Below are positions 17,484 to 25,491 of a DNA stretch of 64,000 nt, piece by piece. The stretch's first letter is position 1; every line of letters starts with the position of its first letter. The position numbers were made by a program, and so were the translations under genes. The stretch is taken from the NCBI GenBank assembly GCA_963760715.1, contig CAVXDY010000007.1, positions 124,001 to 188,000 on the forward strand, given 5' to 3'. The notes under the pieces are model-generated. The model did no database searches. It was not told the DNA's origin and was given only the letters and a program-made list of their open reading frames with translations. The stretch comes from CAVXDY01 sp963760715. Its GTDB lineage: Bacteria; Actinomycetota; Thermoleophilia; Miltoncostaeales; Miltoncostaeaceae.

Positions 17484-17947
17484 CGGTCTCCCTCCAGCAG
17501 GCGTTGCGCGATCGCTCTCACGTCCTTCCCGTCGGCGCGCCCGCCCATGCGGGGCATGGCGGCCTTCATCACCCGTCCCAGGTCCCCGGGGCCGGTGGCG
17601 CCCTCGGCCGCGATCACCTCGGCCACGATGGCGGTGACGGCACCCTCGTCCATCTGGGCCGGCAGATAGGCCTCGAGCACGGCCAGCTCCTGCGACTCCT
17701 GCTCGACCAGGTCGGCCCGCCCTCCGGCCGTGAACTGCTCGATCGACTCGCGGTGCTGCTTGACCAGCCCGCGCAGTACGCGCGCCGCGGCCTCGTCGCT
17801 CAGGTCGCCCCGGGCCTCGATCTCGGCGTTCTTCAGCGCGGCGCGGGCCCGCCGGATCGTGCCGAGGCGCAGCTTCTCGCCCGCGCGCATGGCGTCCTTC
17901 TGGTCGCTGTCCAGTCGCTCGGCGAGCGCGGCGGGCCGGTCGGGCAT
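17480..17947 (-). CDS. yqeY: GatB/YqeY domain protein
   Basis: This 155-residue protein has the length and all-helical composition of YqeY (DAMRAGEKLRLGTIRRARAAL; a central ELAVLEAYLPAQM segment; a C-terminal DGKDVRAIAQRLL). The domain is related to the tRNA-binding tail of GatB and aspartyl/glutamyl-tRNA amidotransferases. Free-standing YqeY is widespread and its exact role is unknown. It has its own leaderless -10 just upstream and is coupled to the gene at 17103. Confidence 0.9.
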   Translation of the reverse strand: MPDRPAALAERLDSDQKDAMRAGEKLRLGTIRRARAALKNAEIEARGDLSDEAAARVLRGLVKQHRESIEQFTAGGRADLVEQESQELAVLEAYLPAQMDEGAVTAIVAEVIAAEGATGPGDLGRVMKAAMPRMGGRADGKDVRAIAQRLLEGDR

Positions 17948-17953
17948 CCGACA

Positions 17954-17959
17954 AGCCTA
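17954..17959 (-). promoter_or_regulatory. Leaderless -10 (TAGGCT) whose TAG is the upstream stop codon
   Basis: On the minus strand TAGGCT (17959-17954) ends 6 nt before ATG 17947. Its TAG is the stop codon of the YwaF-like gene (17957-17959). It gives yqeY a start site independent of the upstream gene. Confidence 0.5.
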
Positions 17960-18643
17960 GCCCGCGGACCCCTGCGCGCGCCGTCCGTCGAACGGGCGGT
18001 CGAGGAGCCAGAACAGCGCCAGGGCGAGAGCCGCGGCCGCGGGGATGTACCAGGGCCAGGGGCCCATCAGGTCGAGCAGGCTGTCCTGCCGCGGAGGATG
18101 GCGCAGGAACATGTAGTTGCCGCCGGTGGCCAGCGTCCCGATCGCGGCGAGGACGGCCACCCCCACGCTCCACGCGAAGACCCGCGCGACCGCGCCCGGC
18201 CGTGGCGTGCGCCGCCGGCCCCAGGCGAGGAACACCGCGGCCACCATGACCCCCCCGTGGGCGATCACGAACCACCACCAGCGGTAGTCGGGGAAGCCGT
18301 GGCGCAGGTCCGGGGTCAGGAGCGCCTGCACGGTCGCGCTGAACGCCCAGAAGTACGTGAGCTCGAACGCCAGCGGGCTCGGCCGCCAGAGCGCGATCAC
18401 CGCCGCGATGGTCGCGGCGTTGGTCAGCTCCAGGGGCAGGTCGGTGCGGGCGGAGAGGCCCTGGTCGCGCGCGAGCAGGACGTAGAAGACGATCTCGTTG
18501 ACCACGAGCACCACGGCCAGGCCGCGACCGGCGAGATCCACCCAGGCCGCCTCGGGCGCCCGCCGCGCCGCCAGGCCCGACCCCAGGCAGGCGAGGGCCG
18601 TGACCAGCAGGACCGCCAGGTGCTCCCCCGAGAACAGGTCCAC
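17957..18643 (-). CDS. TIGR02206/YwaF-family integral membrane protein
   Basis: This 228-residue protein has about six or seven hydrophobic helices. It carries the family hallmarks LPLELTNAATI (usually LPLHLC), FWAFSATVQALLTPDL and NYMFLRHPP. It sits in the cytoplasmic membrane, and its function is unknown. GTG 18643 is preceded by GGGAGGG. It starts just after the frameshifted rarA and ends at the -10 of yqeY. Confidence 0.8.
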   Translation of the reverse strand: MDLFSGEHLAVLLVTALACLGSGLAARRAPEAAWVDLAGRGLAVVLVVNEIVFYVLLARDQGLSARTDLPLELTNAATIAAVIALWRPSPLAFELTYFWAFSATVQALLTPDLRHGFPDYRWWWFVIAHGGVMVAAVFLAWGRRRTPRPGAVARVFAWSVGVAVLAAIGTLATGGNYMFLRHPPRQDSLLDLMGPWPWYIPAAAALALALFWLLDRPFDGRRAQGSAG

Positions 18644-18660
18644 CGGGCCCTCCCCTCGGT

Positions 18661-20014
18661 CTAGAAGGGCTGCTCCTCGTCGGTCAGGCGCGCGCGCAGG
18701 CGGCGCAGGCGCTCCGCGAGCTCCCCCTCCGGGCCCCGGTCGGTGGGGTGGTAGAAGGTCACGTCCTCGAGCCCCTCGGGCATCAGCGACTCGTCGAGCA
18801 CCGCGTCGGGGTGGTCGTGCGGATACGCGTAGCCCGTGCCGTGGCCGAGGTTGCGGGCGTTGGCGCGGCTGGAGTCGCGCAGCGCGATCGGCGGCCGCTG
18901 CGCGCCGTCGCGCTCCACGCGCTCCAGCGCCTCGCCGATCGCCCGGTAGGACGCGTTCGACTTGGGCGCGAGCGCGATGTAGGTCGTGGCCTGGGCCAGG
19001 GAGATCCGCGCCTCCGGCAGGCCCACGAACTCCACCGCGCGACCGGCCGCCACCGCCACCTCCAGCGCGCGGCGGGTCGGCGTTCCCGACGTCCTCGCTG
19101 GCGGCGACGATGAGCCGGCGCGCGATGAACTTCGGGTCCTCGCCCCCGCTCAGCATCACGGCCAGGTAGTAGATGGCCGCGTCCGGATCGCTGCCGCGCA
19201 GGCTCTTGATGAAGGCCGAGATCGTGTCGTAGTGCGCGTCGCCGGCGCGGTCGTACACGACCGCCCGGCCGCCGGCCGCCGACTGGACGGCCTCGAGGGG
19301 GACCTCCCCGCCGTCCGGCGTCCCCGCCGCCGCGGCCTCCAGCAGGTTGAGCGCCCCGCGCGCGTCGCCGCCGGCGCGCGCGACGATCGCCGCCCGGGCC
19401 TCCGCGCCCAGGCGCACCCGCCCGGCGAGCCCGCGCGGATCGGCGAGCGCCCGGTCGACCACGCTGCCGATCTCGTCGGCGTCCAGCGCCTCCAGCACCC
19501 AGACGCGCATCCGCGACACCAGTGCCGCGTTCACCTCGTACCAGGGGTTCTGGGTGGTCGCCCCGATGAGGGTCAGGAGCCCGTCCTCGACCGCGGGCAG
19601 CAGGGCGTCCTGCTGCGCCCGGTTGAAGCGGTGGATCTCGTCGAGGAAGAGCACCGTCCGGGTGCCGGCCGCCAGCCGGTCGCGCGCCCGGGTCATCACG
19701 GCCCGCACGTCGGCGACGGTGGCCGACACGGCCGAGAGCTCCTCGAAGGCGGCCGACGTCGCGCCGGCCACGACGCGCGCCAGCGTGGTCTTCCCGCTGC
19801 CGGGCGGCCCGTAGAGGATCATCGACGGCACCCGGTCGCCCGCGATCGCCTCGCGCAGGGCCCCGCCCGGCCCGAGGAGGGCCGCCTGGCCCACCACCTC
19901 GTCCAGCGTCTCGGGACGCACCCGCGCGGCCAGCGGCCTGGTCTGCGACAGGCGCCCCTCGACCGCGGCCGCGAAGAGGTCGTCGCCCGGAGGTGGGGTG
20001 CGGGGGGCGCTCAC
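18661..20014 (-). pseudogene. rarA: RarA/MgsA AAA+ replication-recombination ATPase, single-base frameshift
   Basis: The N-terminal part (about 315 residues) is a clear clamp-loader-like AAA+ ATPase with GPPGSGKTT (Walker A), LFLDEIHRFN (Walker B) and IGATTQNP. The frame breaks after SEDVGNADP, and the rest (VAVAAGRAVEFVGLPEA onward, with ALAPKSN) continues one base out of frame to 18661. The total of 1354 nt equals 451 codons plus one, so one extra base in the CG run at about 19066-19077 explains it. RarA is normally an intact stalled-fork protein. GTG 20014 overlaps the MFS gene stop (GTGA). A sequencing error is at least as likely as a true pseudogene. Confidence 0.8.
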
Positions 20015-21222
20015 GCCACCCGCCCGCCCCCGCGCTCCGGCAGGAACACGGCGAGCGCGGCGGCCAGGAGCGGCAGCGCCGCGATGCCCCAGATCGCCGC
20101 CTCGCGCCCGGCGGCGTCGGCGATCGCCCCGAAGAGGGCGAGCCCCGGGGGCGCCGAGCCGATCGCCCCGAAGCCGATCATGAGGCCCGCCGCCAGCGCC
20201 AGGCGGTGGGGGAGGTAGGCCTGGCCCATGGCGACGGTGACCGAGAAGGAGGCCATCAGGACCGCCCCCGTCACGGCGAAGGCGACGAGCCCGGCCGGCC
20301 CCTCGTCCAGGAGGAAGAGCGCGATGAGCGGGCTCACGAGCGGCATGCTCCAGAGCAGCATACGACGCCCCCCGACCCGCTCGGCCAGCGCGGCGCCGGC
20401 GAGGGTGCCCACGGCGCCGGCCGCGGCGAAGGCCACCACCGCGAAGCCGGCCGCCTGATCCGAGAAGCCGCGCTCGTTGGCGAGGAGCAGCGGCACCAGG
20501 GCGAGCAGGCAGAACATGGTCCAGGTGCGCAGGCTGGTCACCACCAGCAGCAGCGCGAGCGCCCGGCGGTGGGCGGCGCTCGCCACGGCCGTCACGCCGT
20601 CGCGGGTGGTGCGCGGCACCAGGGGCACCGCCAGCCGCGCGCGCTCGTGGTGGAGCCACGCCGCCACGACGGCGCCGGGCAGCAGGAAGGTGAGGGTGGC
20701 GCGCTCGTCGAGCAGCGGGAGGGACAGGGCCACCAGGAGCGGGCCCACCGCGAAGCCGGCGTTGCCGCCCACCATGAACCACGCGAGCCCGGTGGCCGAG
20801 CGCCCGCCCGAGATCTGGTTCGCCACCCGCCCGGCCTCGGGGTGGAACGCGGCGATGCCGAGCCCCGACGCCACCACGCAGCCGAGCACGCCGACGTAGC
20901 CGCCCGCCAGCCCCGCCAGCGCGAGCCCGGCGGTGGCCACGGCCACGCCGCCCCACAGGAACACGAAGGTGGGACGGCGGTCGGCCAGCAGGCCGAAGAA
21001 CGGCTGGATGGCCGAGGACATGAGCAGGGAGACCCCGAGGATCATGCTCGCCTGGAGGTCCGACAGGGCGTACAGGGTCGTGAAGACGGGGAGCAGCGCC
21101 GGCACGGCGCCCACGGTGGCGTCGATCACGAAGTGCCCCGAGGCCAGCATCGCGAGCCCGCCCCGGTCCATCTCCGTCCCGTCGGGGCGCGCCGCGGCCA
21201 CGGCGGGGGCGGTGCTGGTCAT
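20011..21222 (-). CDS. MFS transporter, fosmidomycin-resistance (Fsr)-like
   Basis: This 403-residue protein has about twelve hydrophobic helices. The Fsr-like features are SGHFVIDATVGAVPALLP in helix 1, DLQASMIL in helix 2 and AFHPEAGRVA in the cytoplasmic loop region. It is probably a proton-driven drug or metabolite exporter, and the substrate is not predictable. It is transcribed from a leaderless promoter and translationally coupled to rarA. Confidence 0.85.
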   Translation of the reverse strand: MTSTAPAVAAARPDGTEMDRGGLAMLASGHFVIDATVGAVPALLPVFTTLYALSDLQASMILGVSLLMSSAIQPFFGLLADRRPTFVFLWGGVAVATAGLALAGLAGGYVGVLGCVVASGLGIAAFHPEAGRVANQISGGRSATGLAWFMVGGNAGFAVGPLLVALSLPLLDERATLTFLLPGAVVAAWLHHERARLAVPLVPRTTRDGVTAVASAAHRRALALLLVVTSLRTWTMFCLLALVPLLLANERGFSDQAAGFAVVAFAAAGAVGTLAGAALAERVGGRRMLLWSMPLVSPLIALFLLDEGPAGLVAFAVTGAVLMASFSVTVAMGQAYLPHRLALAAGLMIGFGAIGSAPPGLALFGAIADAAGREAAIWGIAALPLLAAALAVFLPERGGGRVA

Positions 21223-21228
21223 CCGCGT

Positions 21229-21234
21229 ACTGTA
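21229..21234 (-). promoter_or_regulatory. Leaderless -10 (TACAGT) of the MFS-rarA operon
   Basis: On the minus strand TACAGT (21234-21229) ends 6 nt before ATG 21222. Confidence 0.55.
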
Positions 21235-21372
21235 GGCGCCCGCGGGACGCGCCTCGCCGCCGGACCCGCTCCAGCCGTCGTCGGTTTACAAGCGGCAATG
21301 GATCCACGGGCGCCAGGGGCGACGCCGCTGTCGGCCCCCCAGGAGACGTTCCGACGGCGGCGTTAGAGGCGC

Positions 21373-21378
21373 TACGGT
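21373..21378 (+). promoter_or_regulatory. Leaderless -10 (TACGGT) before a 73-aa frame
   Basis: TACGGT ends 6 nt before ATG 21385. It is the main reason to believe the small gene that follows. The -35 region (TTCCGA, 21349-21354) is weak. Confidence 0.45.
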
Positions 21379-21384
21379 CGACCG

Positions 21385-21606
21385 ATGCCGGGCGGGCGCC
21401 CCATCGCCGGAAGCGACGTGCACGCGGCCCTCCGCCACGCCGGCGCCCCGCGCGGCGCCGAGCGGGCGGTGATGCGGGAGATCGCCCCGGACCGCCTGTT
21501 CGACAGCTACGAGGACCTGCGCGCGGCCGTCCCGCCCGAGCGCCTCGGCCTCACCTCAGGCGCGCACGCCGCCCTCTTCGCCCCCCTCTTCGGGGAGTTC
21601 GAGTGA
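21385..21606 (+). CDS. Small hypothetical protein (73 aa)
   Basis: This 73-residue protein has mostly helical, charged composition and no recognised domain (RLFDSYEDLRAAVPPERLGL). It has a well-placed leaderless promoter. Against it, its last 56 nt overlap the 3' end of the convergent membrane-protein gene at 21551. It could be real and leaderless or a chance frame, and homologues would decide. Confidence 0.4.
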   Translation: MPGGRPIAGSDVHAALRHAGAPRGAERAVMREIAPDRLFDSYEDLRAAVPPERLGLTSGAHAALFAPLFGEFE

Positions 21607-22201
21607 GCCGCGCTCGTCCACGCCGGTGATCGCCGCCACCTCGTTCAACCTCGGCCTCCGCCTCCGGCGGCGACCACCAGGCGGGGCTCAGGATGAGGTC
21701 GAAGCAGCGGGCGGCGACCAGCCCGAACCCCAGCGCCGACAGTCCCAGTACCACCACCGTGAAGCCCCCGGCATCGACGCCGAAGAGCCCAACCGGGAAC
21801 TCGTCCTGACGCGCGTCGGCGATCGGCCCGTACGCGAGGCCGATCACGAGGAAGGTGACCACGCCCAGGCCCAGGCCCGTGAGCACCCAGTGGCGCTCGA
21901 GGCGGCGGATCACGAGGCCGTAGACGGTCAGGAGGACCGCGGCGCCGATCAGCCCGGCGTAGAGCCCGACCGGGCCCGCCGAGTCGCCCACCAGCCCGAG
22001 GGCGGCCCGGGCCTGCGTCTCGCGCAGCGTCGTGCCCCTCACCGCGGTGCCGAGCGTGTGGTTGAAGTCGAGGTCCGTGTAGCCCTTGTGGAAGGACCCC
22101 TGGACCATGATCAGGAAGGTCGCCGTGCCGGCCGCCGCGGCCACGGCCACGCCCACGACGAAGCGGCCGACCGCGTGGGAGAGCGGCGCCTGCCCGGTCA
22201 C
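21551..22201 (-). CDS. Four-helix membrane protein of unknown function
   Basis: This 216-residue protein has hydrophobic helices near residues 12-35, 75-97, 105-125 and 145-170. The Arg-rich cytoplasmic tail ends in low-complexity GRR repeats. It is not recognised. GTG 22201 overlaps the stop of the zinc-ribbon gene (GTGA), so the two are one operon. The Arg-rich tail overlaps the convergent 73-aa frame, so the tail may be poorly constrained. Confidence 0.6.
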   Translation of the reverse strand: MTGQAPLSHAVGRFVVGVAVAAAAGTATFLIMVQGSFHKGYTDLDFNHTLGTAVRGTTLRETQARAALGLVGDSAGPVGLYAGLIGAAVLLTVYGLVIRRLERHWVLTGLGLGVVTFLVIGLAYGPIADARQDEFPVGLFGVDAGGFTVVVLGLSALGFGLVAARCFDLILSPAWWSPPEAEAEVERGGGDHRRGRARLTRTPRRGGRRGRRARLR

Positions 22202-22470
22202 CGCGCCTCCTCCCCGGCCTCGTGCGGGTTGGCCCGCAACCAGGAGATCCGCAGGAAGAGGTCGCGGTCGCTCACGTCCTGCTCGAGGTCGAACGCCTGG
22301 CCGCAGAGGGGGCATGCGGTGAAGGGCTGGAACGAGGGAATTCCCTGCTCGTCGGCGGCTCCCGTCGGGATCAGGAGCAGGTCGCCCCAGCAGTCCTCGG
22401 TGGGGCACCGGGCGCGCCCGTCGATGTTCGCGAAGGCGCTCTTCGCAAGGCGTGGGCGGATGGTCGTCAC
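22198..22470 (-). CDS. Small zinc-ribbon-like protein
   Basis: This 90-residue protein has two cysteine pairs, CPTEDC (residues 22-27) and CPLC (about 53-56), spaced to bind one zinc. The specific role is unknown. GAGGAG lies upstream of GTG 22470. It diverges from moeZ and is coupled to the membrane protein at 21551. Confidence 0.6.
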   Translation of the reverse strand: MTTIRPRLAKSAFANIDGRARCPTEDCWGDLLLIPTGAADEQGIPSFQPFTACPLCGQAFDLEQDVSDRDLFLRISWLRANPHEAGEEAR

Positions 22471-22558
22471 CCGGGCATTCTCCTCGCGGACCTCACTACA
22501 CTTCTTGAAGCTTTGGCCCGTCGGCCCGCCGGGTGGACCGCCTGGGGACGGGAAAAGG

Positions 22559-22577
22559 TAGAATCACCGCGTAGAAT
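22559..22577 (+). promoter_or_regulatory. Duplicated TAGAAT -10 elements before moeZ-cysO-cysM-mec
   Basis: TAGAAT occurs at 22559-22564 and again at 22572-22577, within a 13-nt repeat (GTAGAATCxCCG). TGGACC at 22534-22539 is a possible -35 for the first. The transcript would have a 25-45 nt leader ending with GGGAG before ATG 22609. Confidence 0.5.
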
Positions 22578-22608
22578 CGCCGGTTACCGGATCCCTCAGG
22601 GAGATGTC

Positions 22609-23796
22609 ATGGCGCGCAGCTATCAGGATCTCCTCGCGAAGGCTCGCGAGCAAGTGCCGGAGGTTCAGGTCGCCGACCTGGCGGCCCGGCGCGCGGCCGG
22701 CGACGCCCCGCTCGTCGTGGACGTCCGCGAGCAGTTCGAGTGGGACGAGGGCCACATCCCCGGCTCGGTGCACATCCCGCGCGGCAACCTCGAGAGCCGC
22801 ATCGCCGGCGTCGCGGCGCCCGGCCAGGAGATCGTGATCAGCTGCGCCGCGGGGAACCGGTCGCTGCTGGCCGGCACGACGCTCCAGGAGATGGGCTACG
22901 AGAACGTCTCGAGCCTCGCCGGGGGGTTCGCGCGCTGGAAGCAGAGCGGCCAGGACTGGGACGTCCCGCGCACCCTCACGCCCGAGCAGCGCTCGCGGTA
23001 CAGCCGGCACACGCTCATCCCCGAGATCGGCGAGCAGGGCCAGCTCGACCTGCTCGGCAGCCGCGCGCTCCTCATCGGGGCCGGCGGCCTCGGATCTCCG
23101 GCGGCCCTCTATCTGGCCGCGGCCGGGGTGGGCACCCTCGGACTGGTGGACGACGACGTCGTGGACGCCAGCAACCTCCAGCGGCAGATCATCCACACCA
23201 CCGACCGCCTGGGCATGCTCAAGGGCGAGTCGGCGCGGATCGCGATCGAGGCGCTCAACCCCGACGTCGCGGTCAACGTGCATCCGTTCCGGGTGGACAG
23301 GGAGAACGTGCTCGACCTGATCGCGGACTACGACGTGATCGTGGACGGCGCGGACAACTTCCCCACGCGCTACCTGCTCAATGACGCGTCGCTCATGGCC
23401 CGCAAGCCGCTCATCCACGCGAGCATCCTGCGCTTCGAGGGGCACGCGTCGGTGTTCCTGCCCTACGAGGGGCCCTGCTACCGCTGCCTCTTCCCGGAGC
23501 CGCCGCCGCCCGACATGGCGCCCTCCTGCGGGGAGGCCGGCGTGCTCGGCGTCCTCTGCGGGGTGATGGGCGGCATCCAGGCCAACGAGGCGATCAAGGT
23601 CCTGCTCGGCATCGGCGACACCCTCGCCGGCCGCCTGCTGATCTACGACGCCCTCGCGATGACCTTCACCGAGCTCAAGGTGCGGCGCGATCCGGACTGC
23701 CCCGCCTGCGGCCCCAACGCGCACCTGGAGTTCCGCGACTACGACGCCTGGTGCGCCGGCGTCGGCGGCCACTCCGTGGCGGCCGCGGGGGCGTGA
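22609..23796 (+). CDS. moeZ: Sulfurtransferase/adenylyltransferase MoeZ-like: rhodanese followed by ThiF/MoeB domain
   Basis: In this 395-residue protein, residues about 17-112 are a rhodanese domain with active Cys79 (ISCAAGNRS). Residues about 125-380 are an E1-like ThiF/MoeB domain with GAGGLGSP, the catalytic SCGEAG region and two CxxC zinc pairs (CYRC, CPAC). It should adenylate the C-terminus of the downstream ubiquitin-like CysO and convert it to a thiocarboxylate. In mycobacterial MoeZ the rhodanese is C-terminal; here it is N-terminal. The stop overlaps the cysO start (GTGA), so it heads a complete cysteine-biosynthesis operon. GGGAG precedes ATG 22609. Confidence 0.85.
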   Translation: MARSYQDLLAKAREQVPEVQVADLAARRAAGDAPLVVDVREQFEWDEGHIPGSVHIPRGNLESRIAGVAAPGQEIVISCAAGNRSLLAGTTLQEMGYENVSSLAGGFARWKQSGQDWDVPRTLTPEQRSRYSRHTLIPEIGEQGQLDLLGSRALLIGAGGLGSPAALYLAAAGVGTLGLVDDDVVDASNLQRQIIHTTDRLGMLKGESARIAIEALNPDVAVNVHPFRVDRENVLDLIADYDVIVDGADNFPTRYLLNDASLMARKPLIHASILRFEGHASVFLPYEGPCYRCLFPEPPPPDMAPSCGEAGVLGVLCGVMGGIQANEAIKVLLGIGDTLAGRLLIYDALAMTFTELKVRRDPDCPACGPNAHLEFRDYDAWCAGVGGHSVAAAGA

Positions 23797-24071
23797 GCCT
23801 GATCCGCATCCCCCCGGTGCTGCGTCAGGCCACCGGGGGGGAGCGCGAGATCCAGGTCTCGGGCTCCACCGTCAGCGAGGTGCTCGACGCCCTCTACGAG
23901 AAGCACCCCGAGGTGCGGTCGCGGCTCCAGTCGGACGACGGCGAGCTGCACAAGTTCGTGAACGTCTACCTCAACGACGAGGATGTGCGGCTGATGTCGT
24001 GGCTCGACACCGAGGTGTCCGAGGACGACACGCTCCTGATCCTCCCGGCGATGGCCGGGGGCGGCCGGTGA
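23793..24071 (+). CDS. cysO: CysO-like ubiquitin-fold sulfur-carrier protein
   Basis: This 92-residue MoaD/ThiS-fold protein carries sulfur as a C-terminal thiocarboxylate for CysM. The fold is marked by VNVYLNDEDV and the C-terminal segment LLILPAMAGGGR. Known CysO proteins end in Gly-Gly, and here a further Gly-Arg follows, so activation may need trimming. GTG 23793 overlaps the moeZ stop, and its own TGA overlaps the cysM GTG. The neighbouring JAMM protease gene (mec) is the natural candidate to trim the tail and release cysteine. Confidence 0.85.
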   Translation: MSLIRIPPVLRQATGGEREIQVSGSTVSEVLDALYEKHPEVRSRLQSDDGELHKFVNVYLNDEDVRLMSWLDTEVSEDDTLLILPAMAGGGR

Positions 24072-25030
24072 GCATCGGCCTGGCGCCGCCCCCGGCGGCG
24101 GTGTCGCCCGATCTGGTCGCCACCATCGGCAACACGCCGCTGGTCGAGCTGAAGCGCATCTCGCCCAACCCGGACGTCCGGATCCTGGCGAAGCTCGAGA
24201 GCATGAACCCCACCGGCTCGATCAAGGACCGCACCGCCCTCTCCATGATCGAGGACGCCGAGGCCCGCGGGGCCATCCGGCCGGGCGACACGATCATGGA
24301 GCCCACCTCGGGCAACACCGGCATCTCGCTGGCCATGATCTGCCGGGTGCGCGGCTACAAGCTGGTGGCCGTGATGCCGGAGAACGTCACGGCCGAGCGC
24401 CGGCAGCTGCTCACCCTCTACGGGGCCGAGATCATCCCCACGGACGGGGAGTACGGGTCGAACGGCGCGGTCGAGGTGGCCACGCGCCTCTCGGCCGAGA
24501 ACGGCCTGTTCATGCCCTTCCAGTACGGCAACCCGGCCAACCCGCGCGCCCACTACGAGGGCACGGCGGCGGAGATCGTGCGCGACTGCCCGGAGATCGA
24601 CGTCTTCGTGGCCGGGCTGGGCACGGGGGGGACGCTGATGGGCTCCTCCCAGCGCCTCAAGGAGCACCGCGCCGACATCAAGATCATCGCGTGCGAGCCC
24701 CTTCAGGGCGACCCGGTGAGCGGCCTGCGCAGCCTGGACGACGGCTTCGTGCCGCCCATCCTCGACCTCGCCCGTCTCGACCGGAAGCTGCTGGTCTCCA
24801 ACCGCGACTCCATCGTCATGACGCGGCGCCTCGCCGACGAGGAGGGCATCTTCGCGGGCGTGTCGTCGGGCGCGGTCATCCACACCTGCGCGCGCATGGC
24901 CGAGCGGATGACCCGGGGCACGATCGTCGGCATCGTCTGCGACGGGGGCTGGAAGTACCTGTCGGCCGGCATCTGGACGAGCGACGTCGACGACGTCGAG
25001 GAGACCCTCGACAACGGGATCTTCTGGTAG
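24068..25030 (+). CDS. cysM: CysM, CysO-dependent cysteine synthase (PLP enzyme)
   Basis: This 320-residue fold-type II PLP enzyme has the Schiff-base Lys in NPTGSIKDR, the TSGNTG substrate loop and GTGGTLMG phosphate loop. The C-terminal extension ends DNGIFW, characteristic of the CysO-linked CysM that uses O-phosphoserine and protein thiocarboxylate. It forms the CysO-cysteine adduct that Mec then cleaves. It is coupled at both ends by overlapping or adjacent codons. The pathway is sulfide-independent and oxidation-resistant in mycobacteria; the same role is inferred here. Confidence 0.9.
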   Translation: MSIGLAPPPAAVSPDLVATIGNTPLVELKRISPNPDVRILAKLESMNPTGSIKDRTALSMIEDAEARGAIRPGDTIMEPTSGNTGISLAMICRVRGYKLVAVMPENVTAERRQLLTLYGAEIIPTDGEYGSNGAVEVATRLSAENGLFMPFQYGNPANPRAHYEGTAAEIVRDCPEIDVFVAGLGTGGTLMGSSQRLKEHRADIKIIACEPLQGDPVSGLRSLDDGFVPPILDLARLDRKLLVSNRDSIVMTRRLADEEGIFAGVSSGAVIHTCARMAERMTRGTIVGIVCDGGWKYLSAGIWTSDVDDVEETLDNGIFW

Positions 25031-25033
25031 CAG

Positions 25034-25444
25034 TTGAAGTTGCCGCGTGCCCTGGCGCAGGAGCTGGTCGCCCACGCGATCGCCGACCTGCCCAACGAGT
25101 GCTGCGGGATGATCTCGGGCCTGGGCTCCCACGCCGCCGTCGTCCACCGCGCGGCCAACACCGAGGCGAGCCCGTTCATGTACGTCATGGACCCGCAGGA
25201 GCAGCTCCGGATCATGAACGAGATCGACGCGGCCGGCGACGACCTGGTGGCGATCTACCACTCCCATACCCGCTCGGCGGCCTACCCCTCCCGCACCGAC
25301 GTGGACCTGGCGTTCTTCGCCGAGACGCTCTACCTGATCGTGTCGATCGCCGACCGCGACGCGCCCGAGATCCGGGCCTTCCACATCACCCGGTCCGCTC
25401 CCGAGGGCGAGCAGATCGCCGAGGAGCCGGTGGAGGTCGTCTGA
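25034..25444 (+). CDS. mec: Mec-like JAMM (M67) metalloprotease
   Basis: This 136-residue JAMM/MPN+ protein has its catalytic Glu in LPNECCGMI and the HSHTRSAAYPSRTD motif, which supplies two His and one Asp for zinc. In mycobacteria Mec hydrolyses the CysO-cysteine isopeptide-like bond to free cysteine. Given the extra Gly-Arg on CysO, it may also mature the carrier. It starts at TTG 25034, 3 nt after the cysM stop. A strong hairpin at 25458 ends the operon. Confidence 0.85.
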   Translation: MKLPRALAQELVAHAIADLPNECCGMISGLGSHAAVVHRAANTEASPFMYVMDPQEQLRIMNEIDAAGDDLVAIYHSHTRSAAYPSRTDVDLAFFAETLYLIVSIADRDAPEIRAFHITRSAPEGEQIAEEPVEVV

Positions 25445-25457
25445 CGATCACGCGTCT

Positions 25458-25482
25458 CGGGGAGGCCCGACGGGCCTCCCCG
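25458..25482. terminator. Strong hairpin between mec and the NYN gene
   Basis: An 11-bp stem (25458-25468 with 25472-25482) closes a GAC loop between two convergent genes. It has no T-run and probably acts bidirectionally. Confidence 0.7.
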
Positions 25483-25491
25483 GAACCTCTG

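Noticed and set aside
19066..19077. Programmed ribosomal frameshifting in rarA
   Set aside because: No slippery heptamer followed by a structure is evident, RarA is not known to need it, and two other genes show the same simple +1 lesion.
17957..21307. Very long minus-strand open frame spanning several genes
   Set aside because: It strings together pieces of the YwaF-like gene, rarA N-terminus and out-of-frame MFS sequence; real genes are defined by their own starts and domains.
21385..21606. Confident gene call for the 73-aa frame
   Set aside because: Kept only as low confidence because its end overlaps a convergent membrane-protein gene and no domain is recognised.
22478..22608. Riboswitch or T-box leader before moeZ
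   Set aside because: The leader after the likely -10 is only 25-45 nt and shows no recognisable conserved aptamer.
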